Notes under the pieces: generated by a model
Seen by the model: only the letters and a program-made list of their open reading frames with translations
Databases searched by the model: none
Told to the model about the DNA's origin: nothing
Program-made: the position numbers and the translations under genes
Shown here: positions 37,267 through 49,017 of the stretch, piece after piece
Layout of the letters: the number at the start of each line of letters is the position of its first letter
How positions within the stretch are numbered: the first letter of the stretch is position 1
Assembly: GCF_029867415.1 (NCBI RefSeq)
Contig: NW_026705312.1
Location: 248,001-312,000 of the forward strand
Direction of reading: 5' to 3'
Origin: Vicia villosa
Taxonomy: Eukaryota > Streptophyta > Magnoliopsida > Fabales > Fabaceae
DNA length: 64,000 nt

Positions 37267-40176
37267 TCAAACTATGGAGAGGTTGTAAGTGTTGCAAAGT
37301 TGAAGCAGTGCTGTCTGATTCTCAGGATCTACATTTTCACTGATGACTTTAGAGTACCTACCAGGCGAACGTGCACAAAGTTGGGACAATGAAGCAACAA
37401 AAAATTCCCGGGGATCTCTTATATCTTGAAGTGGATCTTCTACGTTCTTTCCAGCATTGTGAAGACGGACAAAAGTAGCAGTGTAACCCGCATTTTCTTC
37501 AATATCTGGCATGTCAGTTTCATCCTCAACCCTATCCTGTTCTTGCCGGGAAAGAAGTGTCACTATACTGTCCACCATTTTACCCCAGGACACAGAAGCT
37601 GCAGGATCCAAAAGGACCGGAGACTCACAAATGAGTCGGGTAGAAGCAACTGCAGTCAGTTTGAGCTCTATATTTCCCGTAATATGCTTAAGATTAGGAA
37701 TCCAGAACTGGGTCAAAATCACACTAAATATATCAGGCTGGACGGCGTTCATAGTATCAATTACATTTGAAGAACCATGTTTAACCAGAAAGAGTGAAAT
37801 GAATATCAAGAGAGACTTGAGGAGCTTTATTGGCCGCTTTTTCTGGAGCTCTCTAAAAATAGCAGCCCAAACGTGAGAAATATAAGGCTTAATAACATCA
37901 TACGGGAGACTCTCAATGACAGTGTTAAGCACATAAAATCCTTGTTCAGAAGTGCTTGAAGATTGTATCAGTGTGTCAAATATGCCAAGTACTTTGGTCA
38001 ATCTAGCCTCTTGGCTGATCTCATTTGGTGCCTTTTGAAGGAAAGCCTGGAGTAGACGCACCAGGGCAGGAACATTTGAGGCTCTTTTCCAAGAGTCAGG
38101 TGACAAAAGAATCTCAAATATCTGCATGTAGATTGGTGGGATGGGTGGTCTGTTTAACTCAACAAGCAGAGCAAGCAACTGAAATGTGTATGGGAAAAAC
38201 TCAGTTACATCATTGGACAATATTATTTCAAGCCTAGGAAAAAGGCTTGTTTCAAAAACAGACACAAGAGATGGGTCCCTCTCAGAGGCTCGCTTCACAA
38301 GAATGGCTACTGACTCAAAGAGATAATGATTGAAGATGGGATTTTTTGGATTTTTGCAAACTTCAGAAAGAAGTGAACCCAAACCCTCGATGCAAATTCG
38401 AGCAACATCAAGTGGTATATCTGCAACCCCAAGAACCCTCACAATACATTTCATTACATATTGATTCTCTTCGGACTCTGGGAGCTTAAAGGCACTGAAA
38501 AGATTGTTCATCAGCATTGGGAAAATTGGACTGATATCTGCCGAACTATAACGTGCTACACCTCCCTCGTCCTTTACCAGTAAGAGTTTCTCAATACAGC
38601 TAGCAGCATAAGAATGAACAACATTTGATTCCGCAGCAAGGAAACGAACCAAATCTGGTAAAAAGTTCAATGCAACATGTTTTGATATTTGAGTCCGGAA
38701 CATGGTGAAGAATTTGAGTGCACCTGCCTTAAGCATCGGATAACCATTCACATCCTGACTTTGCAGCTCAGGGACAATCACAGATTCAAAAAAGCTTTGA
38801 ACATTTACAAGATCTGGAGAGACATAACTGGTTCCAGCCTTCTTGGTTGAAAGAGAGACTACCAAGTATATTGCACAATCCTTGTCCTTCCAATTCCCTG
38901 TCGGGTTCGCAGCAAAGGAACTTAACAAACTCTGTATTTGCCCAGAAACAATGTTTCTTACAGCATCTCCATAATGTGTGGCAATTCCCTTAAGCAGCTC
39001 ACAAGCAATCCTCCTGCGTGTATCAACATCACTGCCTTCCATATCCCTCCTAATATACTCAATATGATTCATCTCAAACAGCTCCTCATCATCTTCCCTC
39101 AGCCTCACATTAGGGATCACAATGCCCTGGCAAATCTGCGGTATAATCCCATCGGCAGCAAACAAGTTGTGGTGAACACTGGTGCTAACTGTGGTCAAAA
39201 ACTTGATAGCTGTGACGGCAAGTTGATCACGACTAGTCGACTGTGACACATTCCCTAACAAAGTCCACACAGCAAGCGCAAAGTCATTCAAGAATCCCTT
39301 AAACTCCTCCTCATACTTTTCCATATAATGATTAATATTCTCACAAACAGAAGACCTAAGTTCATCCACAAGAGCAAGACCATCTGCACTGCCCTCAATA
39401 GCAGGGTAACTAGTAGTAAGGTATTTTCGAAACTCAGTCATCCATTCCCTCATATGATCCTCAAAGAACTCAGGGAGCTCTTGAAAATTCAACGAGTAAA
39501 ATAAACTACAACACAATTTCTGCGACTCAAACAGTTGTCGCAGGTTTACCCCAGGTGGTAGTGCTGCCCCGGTGGCAGCAGCGTCGATTAACGCCGCAGT
39601 CTTAATAAAAACTTCAAGCAAAGGAGCAGCGAAATTATCGAGACAATACCTCAAATCAATCCAGAGATCATTGGATTTATACTGGAATCGAAATTTCCCG
39701 AAAATTGAATTAGCAGTACTAAGAATACCGTTAATGGAAGTGTAATCGTTAGCCTGAGAAGCATTCTGGAGACTGGCGACGAGTTCCGGGAGTAACGTGG
39801 GCCATGCTCTGGGGAAATCGTGGTTGCCGATGATAGCTAGGGCTTCGCTAAGCTGAGATTGGATTCTCGGAGCAGCGGCGAGCATGAGAGGGACGATTAG
39901 GGTTTTGATCTGTTCCTTCTCGGGTTCAAGGATCGAGCTGTCTTCTAACGCCCATCGGAGACGGAGGTGGTTTTTGAAGTTGACGGCGGCGGATTGACGG
40001 ATCTGGTCATCGACGGCAGGTTCGGCGACGAGACGGAGTACGACGAGGCCGAAGTTGGGACTCTCGGCTGCTTCAGAGAGAGAGGCTTCTGCTTGGCGGC
40101 GAGGCTCCGGTGCCGGAGAGAGAGTGTTGAGGAAGCATTGGGAGAGAAATTGAAGAGTTTGAGGGTTCCATTCCAT
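37267..40176 (-). CDS. CAS: Exportin-2 (CAS/CSE1-like nuclear export receptor)
   Basis: A 969-residue importin-beta family protein, full length for plant exportin-2 (about 970). It recycles importin-alpha from nucleus to cytoplasm in a RanGTP-dependent complex. N-terminus [20 protein letters not shown] leads into the importin-beta N-terminal (Ran-binding) region at about residues 25-100 ([24 protein letters not shown]). The Cse1 central domain follows (about 155-525; [26 protein letters not shown] helices), then the CAS/CSE1 C-terminal HEAT-repeat region (about 526-960), ending [13 protein letters not shown]. The CDS is a single uninterrupted exon, as in the Arabidopsis orthologue, so intronlessness is ancestral rather than a sign of retrocopying. 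The start is the first ATG, 55-60 bases downstream of a TATA box. No stop, frameshift or missing domain; surely functional. Neighbours are transposons and no co-regulation is apparent. Confidence 0.96.
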   Translation of the reverse strand: MEWNPQTLQFLSQCFLNTLSPAPEPRRQAEASLSEAAESPNFGLVVLRLVAEPAVDDQIRQSAAVNFKNHLRLRWALEDSSILEPEKEQIKTLIVPLMLAAAPRIQSQLSEALAIIGNHDFPRAWPTLLPELVASLQNASQANDYTSINGILSTANSIFGKFRFQYKSNDLWIDLRYCLDNFAAPLLEVFIKTAALIDAAATGAALPPGVNLRQLFESQKLCCSLFYSLNFQELPEFFEDHMREWMTEFRKYLTTSYPAIEGSADGLALVDELRSSVCENINHYMEKYEEEFKGFLNDFALAVWTLLGNVSQSTSRDQLAVTAIKFLTTVSTSVHHNLFAADGIIPQICQGIVIPNVRLREDDEELFEMNHIEYIRRDMEGSDVDTRRRIACELLKGIATHYGDAVRNIVSGQIQSLLSSFAANPTGNWKDKDCAIYLVVSLSTKKAGTSYVSPDLVNVQSFFESVIVPELQSQDVNGYPMLKAGALKFFTMFRTQISKHVALNFLPDLVRFLAAESNVVHSYAASCIEKLLLVKDEGGVARYSSADISPIFPMLMNNLFSAFKLPESEENQYVMKCIVRVLGVADIPLDVARICIEGLGSLLSEVCKNPKNPIFNHYLFESVAILVKRASERDPSLVSVFETSLFPRLEIILSNDVTEFFPYTFQLLALLVELNRPPIPPIYMQIFEILLSPDSWKRASNVPALVRLLQAFLQKAPNEISQEARLTKVLGIFDTLIQSSSTSEQGFYVLNTVIESLPYDVIKPYISHVWAAIFRELQKKRPIKLLKSLLIFISLFLVKHGSSNVIDTMNAVQPDIFSVILTQFWIPNLKHITGNIELKLTAVASTRLICESPVLLDPAASVSWGKMVDSIVTLLSRQEQDRVEDETDMPDIEENAGYTATFVRLHNAGKNVEDPLQDIRDPREFFVASLSQLCARSPGRYSKVISENVDPENQTALLQLCNTYNLSIV

Positions 40177-40198
40177 GGTGGTTGTGTGTGAGCTCTGC

Positions 40199-40242
40199 TA
40201 GGGTTTTGGGTTTTGGAAGTTTGGGGGAAAATAATATATAAC
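40199..40242 (-). promoter_or_regulatory. Core promoter of exportin-2: TATA box and telo-box
   Basis: On the minus strand, GTTATATATT (40233-40242) is a TATA box about 57-66 bases before the ATG. AAACCCTA (40199-40206), a telo-box, lies 23-30 bases before the ATG, beside a second AAACCC. Telo-boxes near the start site are characteristic of plant genes expressed in dividing cells, including translation and nuclear transport genes; that role is inferred here. Confidence 0.6.
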
Positions 40243-40249
40243 GGAAAAG

Positions 40250-42106
40250 AAAATTGGAGAAAATGAATGAGGGTTTGGAGAGGGAAATCGGAGAGAAAAT
40301 GCAGGATTTTGAATGAGGGTTTAATTCATTTATTGCTAAATTAATAATAATTTATAGAGTTATGAGAATGGACTACCCGATCCTAAGCAAATCGACTCTC
40401 ACCGATCTAAAATTTCTTGGGTTGGATTAAAAAAGTCTATCCGACTATAAGGGTAGTCCATTCTACTCGAGTCCGTTCTTATAATGGCTTCAAACTATCC
40501 GATTATAAACCGACAAATTTTTAATTATTTTTTATACAACTAAAAATTCATAAATTTTATTACAAATATAAAAAATTATATTATTTTAAATATAACACTA
40601 TCTTATTTTTAATAAATATTAATATTAAAATATATGTCTAAATTGTATAAAATAATACTCAAATATTTAACAAAAGAGAAACTAATAGAATATGAGAAAA
40701 TTTTGAAGTAAAACACAAAATTAGTTAAATATTAATTTGATTATATTGATCTATAATAATTAAAAGAAAAGATTAAATTGAGTAATGATGAAATTTAGCG
40801 AGTTAAGAAAAATCAATATATTATTTAGAGTGAGTCAATAGAAATTTTGATACAATTTTTAAAAAATTTATAATTGTGTAGGTTTACGGGCTAAATGCGA
40901 CTTACATATTAGCATTAATAGATAGCAATCTTTTTAGATTTTGATTTAAAAAATTTTAAAAATATAAATTCTAATTTTAAGATTCAAACCTTAAAATTTA
41001 TCGAATTTGACCGAAAGGGTCATATTGACTAACCCATTTTGAGCTCTACTAATTTATATGAATATTATATTTCTTTTAGAAAATGTAGGGTGAAGATCAA
41101 ACAAAAATAAAAAGTAAGTAATTCACCCTTAAAGTGGACATTCACAAATAAGAAAATTATAAAACAATATTTAATTGATAAAAATGACTAAATCAAGGTT
41201 ATTGAAATTATTTGTTGGTGATTTTTTGAGAAATTTACATGCCATCACTAAAATTAAATATACCACCTCTTAGGGATATGCTTTTACCATTATACCCTTG
41301 TTTAAAGTCACTAATTTTTAAAAAATATACGTTTTTATCGAAAATTTCAAAAAATTACTGAATATTTTGAAATTTCCAATACTTTTTAAAAAAAAATTGT
41401 GCTACCATAAATTTGAAATTTTCGGTATGTACCGAAAATTTGAAATTTTCAATAGTATAAATCTTTTTTTCAAAAAAATCTACTGGAAATTTCATTCTTC
41501 ACCCATCACTAACTTGTTTAAAGGTAATTTTAGAATAACAAAATTTGATGATGGTATGTAGATTTCTATGAGATGTTGATTATTTCCTTCTTCTTTTTTA
41601 TTTTTTGTAATGGGTGTTCTTTTTCTAAGACCCAATGGAGACCCATAGCTAACATCTTCAATAAACTCATGGGTATGACCAATCAATTTGGCACCTCCAT
41701 CTTCATACTGTATGGTCTTGAAAATATTTAATAAATTATAAAAGTGTCTTACATTTTAAAGCGTATTTATTTTTAAAATATAATAAAAATAAAATCAAAG
41801 AAAGAAAAAAAATTGCTTATTTAAAAGAGTTTATTATTTTAAGTAAGATAATAAACATATGTCTATAGTTTTTTTATATATAAAAATATTTGAATCAACA
41901 ATATATATTTTTTATATAAATATTATTTTTATTTTGACATGTTGTATAAAAATATTTGAATCAATATTAAATTTGTTCTCGTTTATAAAATATGGACTAA
42001 AATAAATAAATTTTCTTTATTAAAGAATATGGACAGAAATATTAAAAAATATTTATAAATACACCATAATTAAAAATAATTAAAATCATTTATACAACAT
42101 AATTAA
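40250..42106. other. Intergenic, no gene recognised
   Basis: AT-rich. Decayed GGGTAGTCCATTCTACTCGAG-like and CCGATTATAAACCGAC phrases at 40370-40520 resemble the subterminal part of hAT-like MITEs. ATTTGAAATTTTCGGTA and its mirror at 41340-41450 form short inverted repeats. Nothing else was supported. Confidence 0.5.
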
Positions 42107-42420
42107 ATGGCTTAATACATCCTTTGGTTACTTAACTTAATTTAAAGTTTCACTTCAGCCCCTTATTTAATAAACATTCTTTCTAAATCCCTTAAATGTT
42201 ATTCTGTTAATCACATTGGTCCTGTCGGTTAAATTGTGTCAAATTCCGTTAACTTTTGTATACGTGGCACTCCAGTTTGGACTAGGTTAGATGACATTGA
42301 ATTGTTTTATTTCATATTGATTTAAAATGTAAAAACAAAATAAGTTGAAAGTATTTGTATCTTTTATTTTCATTTTCACTGAGAATGCAAAGGAAACCCT
42401 AGTGGCCTAGCTACTGCTAC

Positions 42421-43268
42421 TAGGGGTGCCCGCGGTGCGGTTTGGGCGGTTGTGACGAAAAAAATCATCCGAACCGCAAGAGAAAAAATAGTGCGGTTTG
42501 GTTCGGTTGACTTTTAAAAAAAATCCGAACCAAACCAAACCAAACTAATGCGGTTTGGTTTGGTTCGGTTTTTTACAAATATTTTATTGAGCCATACATA
42601 CACATATATATGACAACATAATTTTATATTTAGACATTCATACACTAACAAATAACAACAAAACTCGTCATATTTTGACAACAATTTTCCATGTAATATG
42701 TAAAAATTAAATTAGACAAAAGTGAAATATTAAACATAAAATAATAGCATAAAACAATATAAAATTATTATAATGAAAAAAAATAGAAGAGACGAAAGAT
42801 TATTGAAGGTGAAAAAGAAAAAGAAAAAGTGTTGAGAGATTAGAGAAGAAGATGTGCGATAAAAATGAAACTGAAATACGGAACAAAAAGAAAGAATATA
42901 GGAGAGTAAAGATTATAGAAGAAGAGGGAAGATGTATGTGGCAAAGAAGGTGAAATAATGTTATTAGAGATTTGAGAAGATCGGGACTGAAATTGTATGT
43001 GTAAGGATGAGAAAATTGTTCGTATTCATAAGGCTAATGTATAATAGGTTTAATTTTGGGGTGAATGTGAGTTAAGTAAAATTTAGGTTGTAACATAATG
43101 CGGTTTGATTCGGTTTACAAAATACAAACCGCAAACCGAACCGAACCGTGCGGTTTTGTTAAAAATGACCCAAACTAATCCGAACCAAATGCGGTTTTTT
43201 GCGGTTTCGGTTTGGTTTGGTTTGGTTTGCGGTTTTCTATTGGGTTGGTTTGGTTTTGAGCACCCCTA
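42421..43268. mobile_element. hAT-type element nested in the Pack-MULE
   Basis: 848 bp with terminal TAGGGGTGC at the left and GCACCCCTA at the right, flanked by ACTGCTAC (42413-42420) and GCTGCTAC (43269-43276), an 8-bp duplication with one mismatch. Subterminal regions are rich in GCGGTTTGGTTCGGTT-type repeats; the core is AT-rich without coding capacity. Non-autonomous. Confidence 0.8.
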
Positions 43269-43559
43269 GCTGCTACCTCTCTATCCTCCCATTTTCTTTC
43301 TTTTTTTCTCCTTCTTTCTCTGTTTTATGAACAACAACAACTTCATCACTTTCAGTTGTTACTCTTTCTCTCTCTTTTTCATTACTTGGAAGAGTTTTCA
43401 ATTAAAAATGGAGAAAACGGATCTCATTCATATGAGGAGATTTTCATCAGTAACTGTAAGTACTTCTTCTTTTTCATTTTCAATGTTCTTTGTTTTACAT
43501 AGTGACTTGTTTATATTGATTTTGTGTTTGGTTTTCAGTTTTGGTTCTTTTGTGCATCA

Positions 43560-44040
43560 TAGGTGCCGATACTTTTTGCGGTTCGTATGGAAGGAAATTT
43601 TAAATGCAGTAAACTGGGAACAAAACAAGAATAGTGGAGCTGCTCCTCAATTGAGTTGAAAGGAACGTAATGGTTTTCATTTGATGAGATGAGAAAACAC
43701 ACCAACAGTTTCCAAAAGCCACTACTATAGTACCCGACGGCTATGGATAAATTTTTATTAATGACATCAGATGACTATTTGTTTCCTTTCTCTATTTTTC
43801 CAAATATCTTACTTTTTGTTTACTGCAAAATCTAATAAGTCATCCTTATTTATAAGGTTTACCAAGGTGTTCTTCCCACTGGAGAATTGGTTGCAATCAA
43901 AAGGGTGGGAAAAGAATCTATGCATGATGCTGTTGAGTTTAAAACTGAGATTGAAAGGCACGTAAAAATCTTGTTAGTCTTATTGGCTTTTGTCGTCTAT
44001 GAGTATGTTCCAAATGACACTTTAATGGACAGTCTTACAT
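43560..44040 (+). pseudogene. Captured LRR receptor-like kinase fragment
   Basis: Interrupted homology to the juxtamembrane and kinase N-lobe of the LRR-RLK VIII-1 type. NWEQNKNSGAAPQL at about 43612-43653 is followed by a stop, then WFSFDEMRKHTNSF in another frame. A stretch of about 130 bp looks like a retained intron (ending in AG). Then come VYQGVLPTGELVAIKRVGKE with the catalytic-site Lys (AIKR), EFKTEIER and, after a deletion, VYEYVPNDTLMDSL, which corresponds to the hinge. The kinase C-lobe, LRRs and signal peptide are missing. Stops, frameshifts and deletion make it a pseudogene. Intron retention shows DNA-level capture rather than retroposition. Confidence 0.75.
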
Positions 44041-44224
44041 GTACTTCAATTCCTTCAATAATCTGCATGTACTTTAATTCTTGGATATTAGCTTTGTTTG
44101 CACCTAGTCGGCATATTTATTTTCCTTCAATTAATACATGGATTTTCGTGACTTATTAGTTTTGATAACTTTATGTTAGTTAGGTTCAAGACTCTTCTGA
44201 GCTGTCTGTTGAGTACGAAGAGAG

Positions 44225-44410
44225 CAATAACCCTCAGATGTATTAAGCTATTGAAAAAGGGTGATTTTGCTGATGTGAACTCTGCCGACACTAAATCAGA
44301 CATTGAAGAGACCTTCACGAGGCTTGGTTATGGTTGGATTTGTTTCTGCAAATGTGGGTCTTGATGCTGACAATTATAAAGTTCTTGTTGTTGCAGTTGT
44401 TGCTGTGTGA
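44225..44410 (+). pseudogene. Second captured, unidentified gene fragment
   Basis: Reads KKGDFADVNSADTKSDIEET then FTRLGYG. After a frameshift it continues GFVSANVGLDADNYKVLVVA and VVAV before a stop at about 44408. The protein-like character across the frameshift suggests a fragment of a real gene different from the receptor kinase. I do not recognise the family. Confidence 0.4.
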
Positions 44411-44768
44411 GTTATTACTCTATTTTGGGAAGATTTGTTGATTAATGTGATAACAATATGGTGTTATCTTTTTTACATGTTAATAACAATTTGCGGAGGT
44501 TTTTAACCTCCAAAAAAAATCTCAAGTTTAAATAAAATATTATTTTTTTAGTACATATGTTGACTCAGCTTATCAACAAATGTCTTGTTGTCATGCCACA
44601 TAGACGAAGTTAATATTTTTTCAGAAAATTTAACGGCAGGGACCAATTTGACCAACAGAATAATTTTTAAGGGCTAATATGTAACATTAATTAGATAAGA
44701 GACTAAAGTGAAATTTGAAATTAAGTTAAAGGACTTCAGGTCTAATTAAGTCTTTTTATAATAATAAG

Positions 44769-45213
44769 CCTAAATAGAAAAGTCTCTCGGTTCAAAAACT
44801 TTCAAATGTACTTGTGTTAAAGAAAAACCAAATATCAAAAAAAATTAAACAGAAACATTATAATAAAAAAGTTTGATTCTATATAAATTTTCATGAGGTT
44901 TCTTTGATTATTTTCCATTAGATTGAATGGAAATTGAGTAAAAAGGCAATCAGTTATTGAAGAAAGAAGGAAAAAAATATCTGATAGAGGAGAAAAAGAA
45001 AAATTCTTGCCACTAATGTTTTGTCGTATCCCCGTCAACATCGTCGTAAATCGATGGTGGATGATAATACGGCGTTTCATTATCGTTTTTTTTAATTGAT
45101 CAATTTTGACGGAACTGATAAGAAAGAAGGAGAAGAAAAAGAAGGAGCAAAGTTGTTGTCTTGATTTTTTTTTATTATATTTTTATGTTTAATGGTAATA
45201 AATAAGAATAAAA
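44769..45213. other. Intergenic, no gene recognised
   Basis: AT-rich. An 81-codon minus-strand frame (44835-45080) has no recognisable domain and is probably chance. Confidence 0.5.
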
Positions 45214-45931
45214 TTAGTAGAAGACCCGTGCGTCCGCACGGGTCCGCACGGGTAAGTTCATTCATTATCTAGATTATTCAATAAAGCTTGACTATTACTT
45301 TAGTAATATATAATTGTTATTATAGAATTATTAATAACTGCAAATATTTAAAAATAAATATGTAGCAAATCACGAATATGATAAATCTGATATGTTTAAT
45401 CATTATAAATATTTAAAAATATTACTAATAACTATAAACTAAACATTGCGGTGATAGTGATCCGTGAAATAAAAGGTATTGCGGTAACAGTGACCCGTGA
45501 AATAATATTATTTTGATTATTAAAAATAAAACATAAACTAAGCAGATAAAAAATTTAATTAAGTGTTATTTCAAGTCCATGTCAATATGCCAACAACTAT
45601 TTTAATAGGCAGGACGGAAATTCGTGACTTTTTCGTGGTTAATTCTTTCGAGATAAATAACATTGCTCTTTCATATATAATGTAGAAACTTTTTAAATTC
45701 AATTATTTACAATATTGAGAATTTAGAGTACCAATAAATATGTAGTAAATAACCAACATTTTCATATCTATTATGTTCAACAACTATAAATATTTATAAA
45801 TATTATTAATAACTATAAATATTTATAAATAGTTTGCTAATTAAAATAAAAAGGATATTTCGGTGATAGTGAACCGTGAAATAATGATAGATTTTGATTA
45901 CACATGTAAATTTGAAATTTAAAATGAATTA

Positions 45932-47034
45932 TTTTTTTTTTTGGAGCAAATAAGAATAATTTTATTCCAAAAATAAGCATTTGATACAAGCCGGCCACAA
46001 ATGATCCAGGCACCCAAAAGACTATGCTAAAGCAAACCAGACAATTTACAAATTAATCACTGCTCCTCTAACATGTTACGAAAGTCTTCCAATTTCTTGT
46101 TTCCACCTATGCTCCATTTGATGTTTTGAATAATATTGTGGCTATCCACATCAACCCTGTGATCCTCTTGAAACATTCTCTGATTCCTAACAATCCATAC
46201 TGCATAAATCACTTCAGCAATGGCAATTTGCAACACTTTACTCTGTCTGTTCTTCCTCTTAACAGTGTTGGTCAGCCAGTCCAGTTCCATATCCCAACTA
46301 TGAGGATCATGGTCAAGTTTTAGCCAGCACAATACCTGTCTCCAAATGTGTTTGGTATACCTACACGCAAAGAATAAATGTTGGCAGCTCTCAGCCTCTT
46401 CACAGTATGCGCACTTACCATCTGTATGCACTCCAATCTTCCACAATCTATCTTTGGTCATCAATCTTTGCCTGCAAGTCAGCCACAGTATGAAAATGGT
46501 CCTTGGTCTAGCTCTATTGCCAAATAGCACTTTTCTCCAAGGCACATTTGTCTTTACACCCTGCAGGCCCTTGTAAACTCTCCTAGTCATGTACTTCTGT
46601 TGCACATTAGCTTCATGCCATGCCTCGGTTCCTCTAATATCTGCTTCATGCTTAAACATACTCTTTAACAGCCAAGAGCTCTGTTGAGGTGGTGTATAAC
46701 TAGTACAGTCCTGACCTTTGATATAATACAAGTGAACCCATCGAATCCAAAGCTTGTCAGCCTTGGCACAAACATTCCACAACATTTTGCCTATAGTAGC
46801 CTTGTTCCAAAGCTTCAGGTCAGTCATATTTCTTCCACCAGCAGATATAGGATCACACAAACTTTCCCATGAAACCAGTGCTCTTTTAGATATGTTCTCC
46901 TTTCCTGTCCATATGAAACTTCTGCACAGTGCTTCAACATGTTGAATCACCTTCTTTGGGAGAGCGAAAACCTGCATCCAGTAGTTAGCTACGGAGAAGA
47001 GGACACTCCTAACCAATTGAATTCTGCCTGAAAG
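45932..47034 (-). pseudogene. 5'-truncated LINE, ORF2 C-terminal part with zf-RVT
   Basis: The minus-strand open frame of 319 codons (46057-47016) extends upstream without an ATG to about 47034 (SGRIQLVRSVLFSVANYW). It covers the RT thumb region and a zinc-binding RT-associated domain (PRTIFILWLTCRQRLMTKDR, CAYCEEAESCQHLFFAC) and ends QHLFFAC...NMLEEQ without an RNase H domain. It is therefore a different LINE family from 4189-6268. The T run at 45932-45942 is the poly(A) tail. A clean target duplication was not found, though both flanks carry AAATTTAA-like sequence. The frame has no stops, so the insertion is fairly young. Confidence 0.85.
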
Positions 47035-47189
47035 TTATATAAATTTAATTTAATTAAATAATAAAAGAAAGAAAGAGAAAAAGAAGTGTGTAAATGAGAG
47101 AATAAAAGTGAGTTTGAAGAAAAAGAAAAAAATTTAAACAATTGTTATGATTTTATTCGGTCGATAAATGAGTGTTTCAATAATATTTG

Positions 47190-48345
47190 AAAAAAAGATG
47201 GTGTCACTTGGATGAAAGCAATATTTTAATTGGTTAGTACAATTTTATTTAGGGTGTGTTTGGTTCGGGGTAGATGGAGGGGAGGAGAGGGAATATTTTT
47301 AATTAAATGTGTTTGGTTCAACTTTTATGAGGGGATGGGAGGGTAGGGGAGGGGAGCAAAACCCCTCCAAAACACACTTTTTGCGTCCCTCCAAATCGGA
47401 GGGATTTGGAGGGGAGGGAAGGGAATGTCAATTTTAACATTTTAAAAATTATTATAATTACTATAATATCCTCAGTTTTATTTTAATATTTCAAAATTAT
47501 TCATTTTCTTTTGTATTATTGTTCTCTTCTGTGTGATTTTTCTCGATTGTTTCTATCAACTTATTATAATTATTCTCCATCTTCAAATTATTTTGAAATT
47601 TTTGTCCTTAATATAAATCATAATCATTTCACTTTTTTGATTTTTTTTATAACTCTTTTATGTTTATTTATGTTTTTTTTCTAATTTTGTTATGTATCCT
47701 ATCGTATTTTCTTTTATATCAAATTTTAAAATTTTCATTTTAATTAATTTATTTATTTTATTAAAATATTTAAACCATTTATATTTAATAATAAATTATT
47801 TTATGTATTTTATGTATTAAATAATTCATTACGATTTTAAAGTTGTTATTAACATATAGTTTAATTTGTTTTTGAATATTTTATTCGAATTAAGTGAACT
47901 CAACTTTTTAACGTTATGTAGTAAATTATTACTTTTTAATTACTCAATATTAGAAATTTTACTAACAAAAAAATATGTATAAATTTGTCACATTTGAATA
48001 TCATATTATATCACTTATATAAGATAATAAGGATAAAAATATAAATTATTAGTAAAACCCCTCCCCTCCCCTCCTGAACCAAACATATTTTTAATTAAAA
48101 TCCCTCTCTTCTGCTCCCCTCGTTTGAACCAAACACTCATCTGATTAAAAAAATCCCCTCCCCTTCTCTCCCCTCTATTAAAATCCCTCCCCTCTCCTCC
48201 CCTCGTTTGAACCAATTACCATAAAGAGTTTTTTTGTTATGTAATTTTTTTTTGGTGAAAGGGTATATTAGAAACAAAATTTAAAAAAAGATTGTGTCAT
48301 TTGAATGAAAGAAATATTTTGATTGGTTAGTATAATTTCACAATT
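47190..48345. repeat. Duplicated 60-bp segment flanking a G-rich element
   Basis: AAAAAAAGATGGTGTCACTT through TTGGTTAGTACAATTTTA (47192-47252) recurs with about 85 percent identity by eye at 48283-48345 (AAAAAAAGATTGTGTCATTT...). The copies bracket the GC-skewed element at 47250-48230. This may be a tandem duplication inside the Helitron into which the element inserted. Confidence 0.6.
47250..48230. mobile_element. Inverted-repeat element with GAGGGGAGG-rich ends
   Basis: Starts GGGTGTGTTTGGTTCGGGG and continues with GGAGGGGAGGAGAGGG. The right side, read on the minus strand, gives GTAATTGGTTCAAACGAGGG and GGAGAGGGGAGGG. Repeated GAACCAAACACTC and CCCTCCCCT motifs lie inside each end and the core is AT-rich. 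GGGTGTGTTTGGTT is a common plant TIR type. Superfamily and target duplication are unresolved. Non-coding. Confidence 0.6.
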
Positions 48346-48782
48346 ATCACAAAGGGATAAATTTTTTTATTGATAAAAAGGTATATTAGAGAGATATTAA
48401 GCATGTCTGATTTTTATATAGATAGTTGAGTGATGATTTAAAAATTGAATTTCAGGATTTTGAAGCCAGTGCCAAATACTGTCTGAAAATGGTCGAATTT
48501 TTCACTAGTTACCCAACTGTCTTCAATTTTTTATTTTTTCACAAAATTAAATCATTCATTTTTTATTTTCGAAAAGAACAACATCAATAATAATTGTGGA
48601 AAGAAAAATCCATTATTAAAAAAAGATGTGATATATTTGGGCAAATAATTTGTTGTAGTGAGTACGTACCAATAAAGTTAGGTGGATAAACACACCAATT
48701 TAGGTGGATAAACACACAAATTACTGCTCTAATATCGTTTACTCCCTATCTTAAAAAAGTCTTTATCTGAAATAGACTACGA

Positions 48783-48919
48783 GCTCGTTTGATCCAACTT
48801 TTTTAAGTCTTAAAAGTTACTTTAAAGTTAAAGTTAAAAATAAGAGCTTTAAAATAAAGTTAAAGTTGTTTGGTTATGATTATTTTTTTAAAAGTTATTT
48901 TTAATTTAAAAGTTGTTTC

Positions 48920-49017
<98 letters not shown>

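Larger units (their letters stand above)
42107..44768. mobile_element. Probable Pack-MULE carrying gene fragments
   Basis: Imperfect terminal inverted repeats of about 150-180 bp. The left end (GGCTTAATACATCC, then CTTAACTTAATTTAAAGTTTC, then ATTCTGTTAATCACATTGGT) is matched on the minus strand at the right end by GACTTAATTAGACC, CTTTAACTTAATTTCAAA and ATTCTGTTGGTCAAATTGGT. Long TIRs and captured exon-intron fragments of an LRR receptor kinase inside point to a Mutator-like Pack-MULE. No transposase. I could not settle a clean 9-bp target duplication. The element is interrupted by a later hAT insertion (42421-43268). Confidence 0.6.
45214..48422 (-). mobile_element. Candidate Helitron, same family as 3792
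   Basis: Minus-strand 3' end: stem ACCCGTGC, 4-base loop, GCACGGGT (45224-45243), 6 bases, then CTAA followed by T (terminus at 45214). Stem sequence and 6-base spacing match the terminus at 3792. One stem arm is duplicated (GCACGGGTCCGCACGGGT). Internal direct repeats GTGATAGTGATCCGTGAAAT occur at about 45452, 45483 and 45858. A plausible 5' end (TCTATATAAAAATC preceded by A) is at about 48409-48422, but this is weak. No replicase; it contains a LINE (45932-47034) and a G-rich inverted-repeat element (47250-48230). Confidence 0.45.

Noticed and set aside
37426..40191. Several plus-strand frames of 70-121 codons across exportin-2
   Set aside because: Antisense shadows of the 969-codon gene.
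44835..45080. 81-codon minus-strand frame
   Set aside because: Phe/Ile-rich chance frame in AT-rich DNA without homology.
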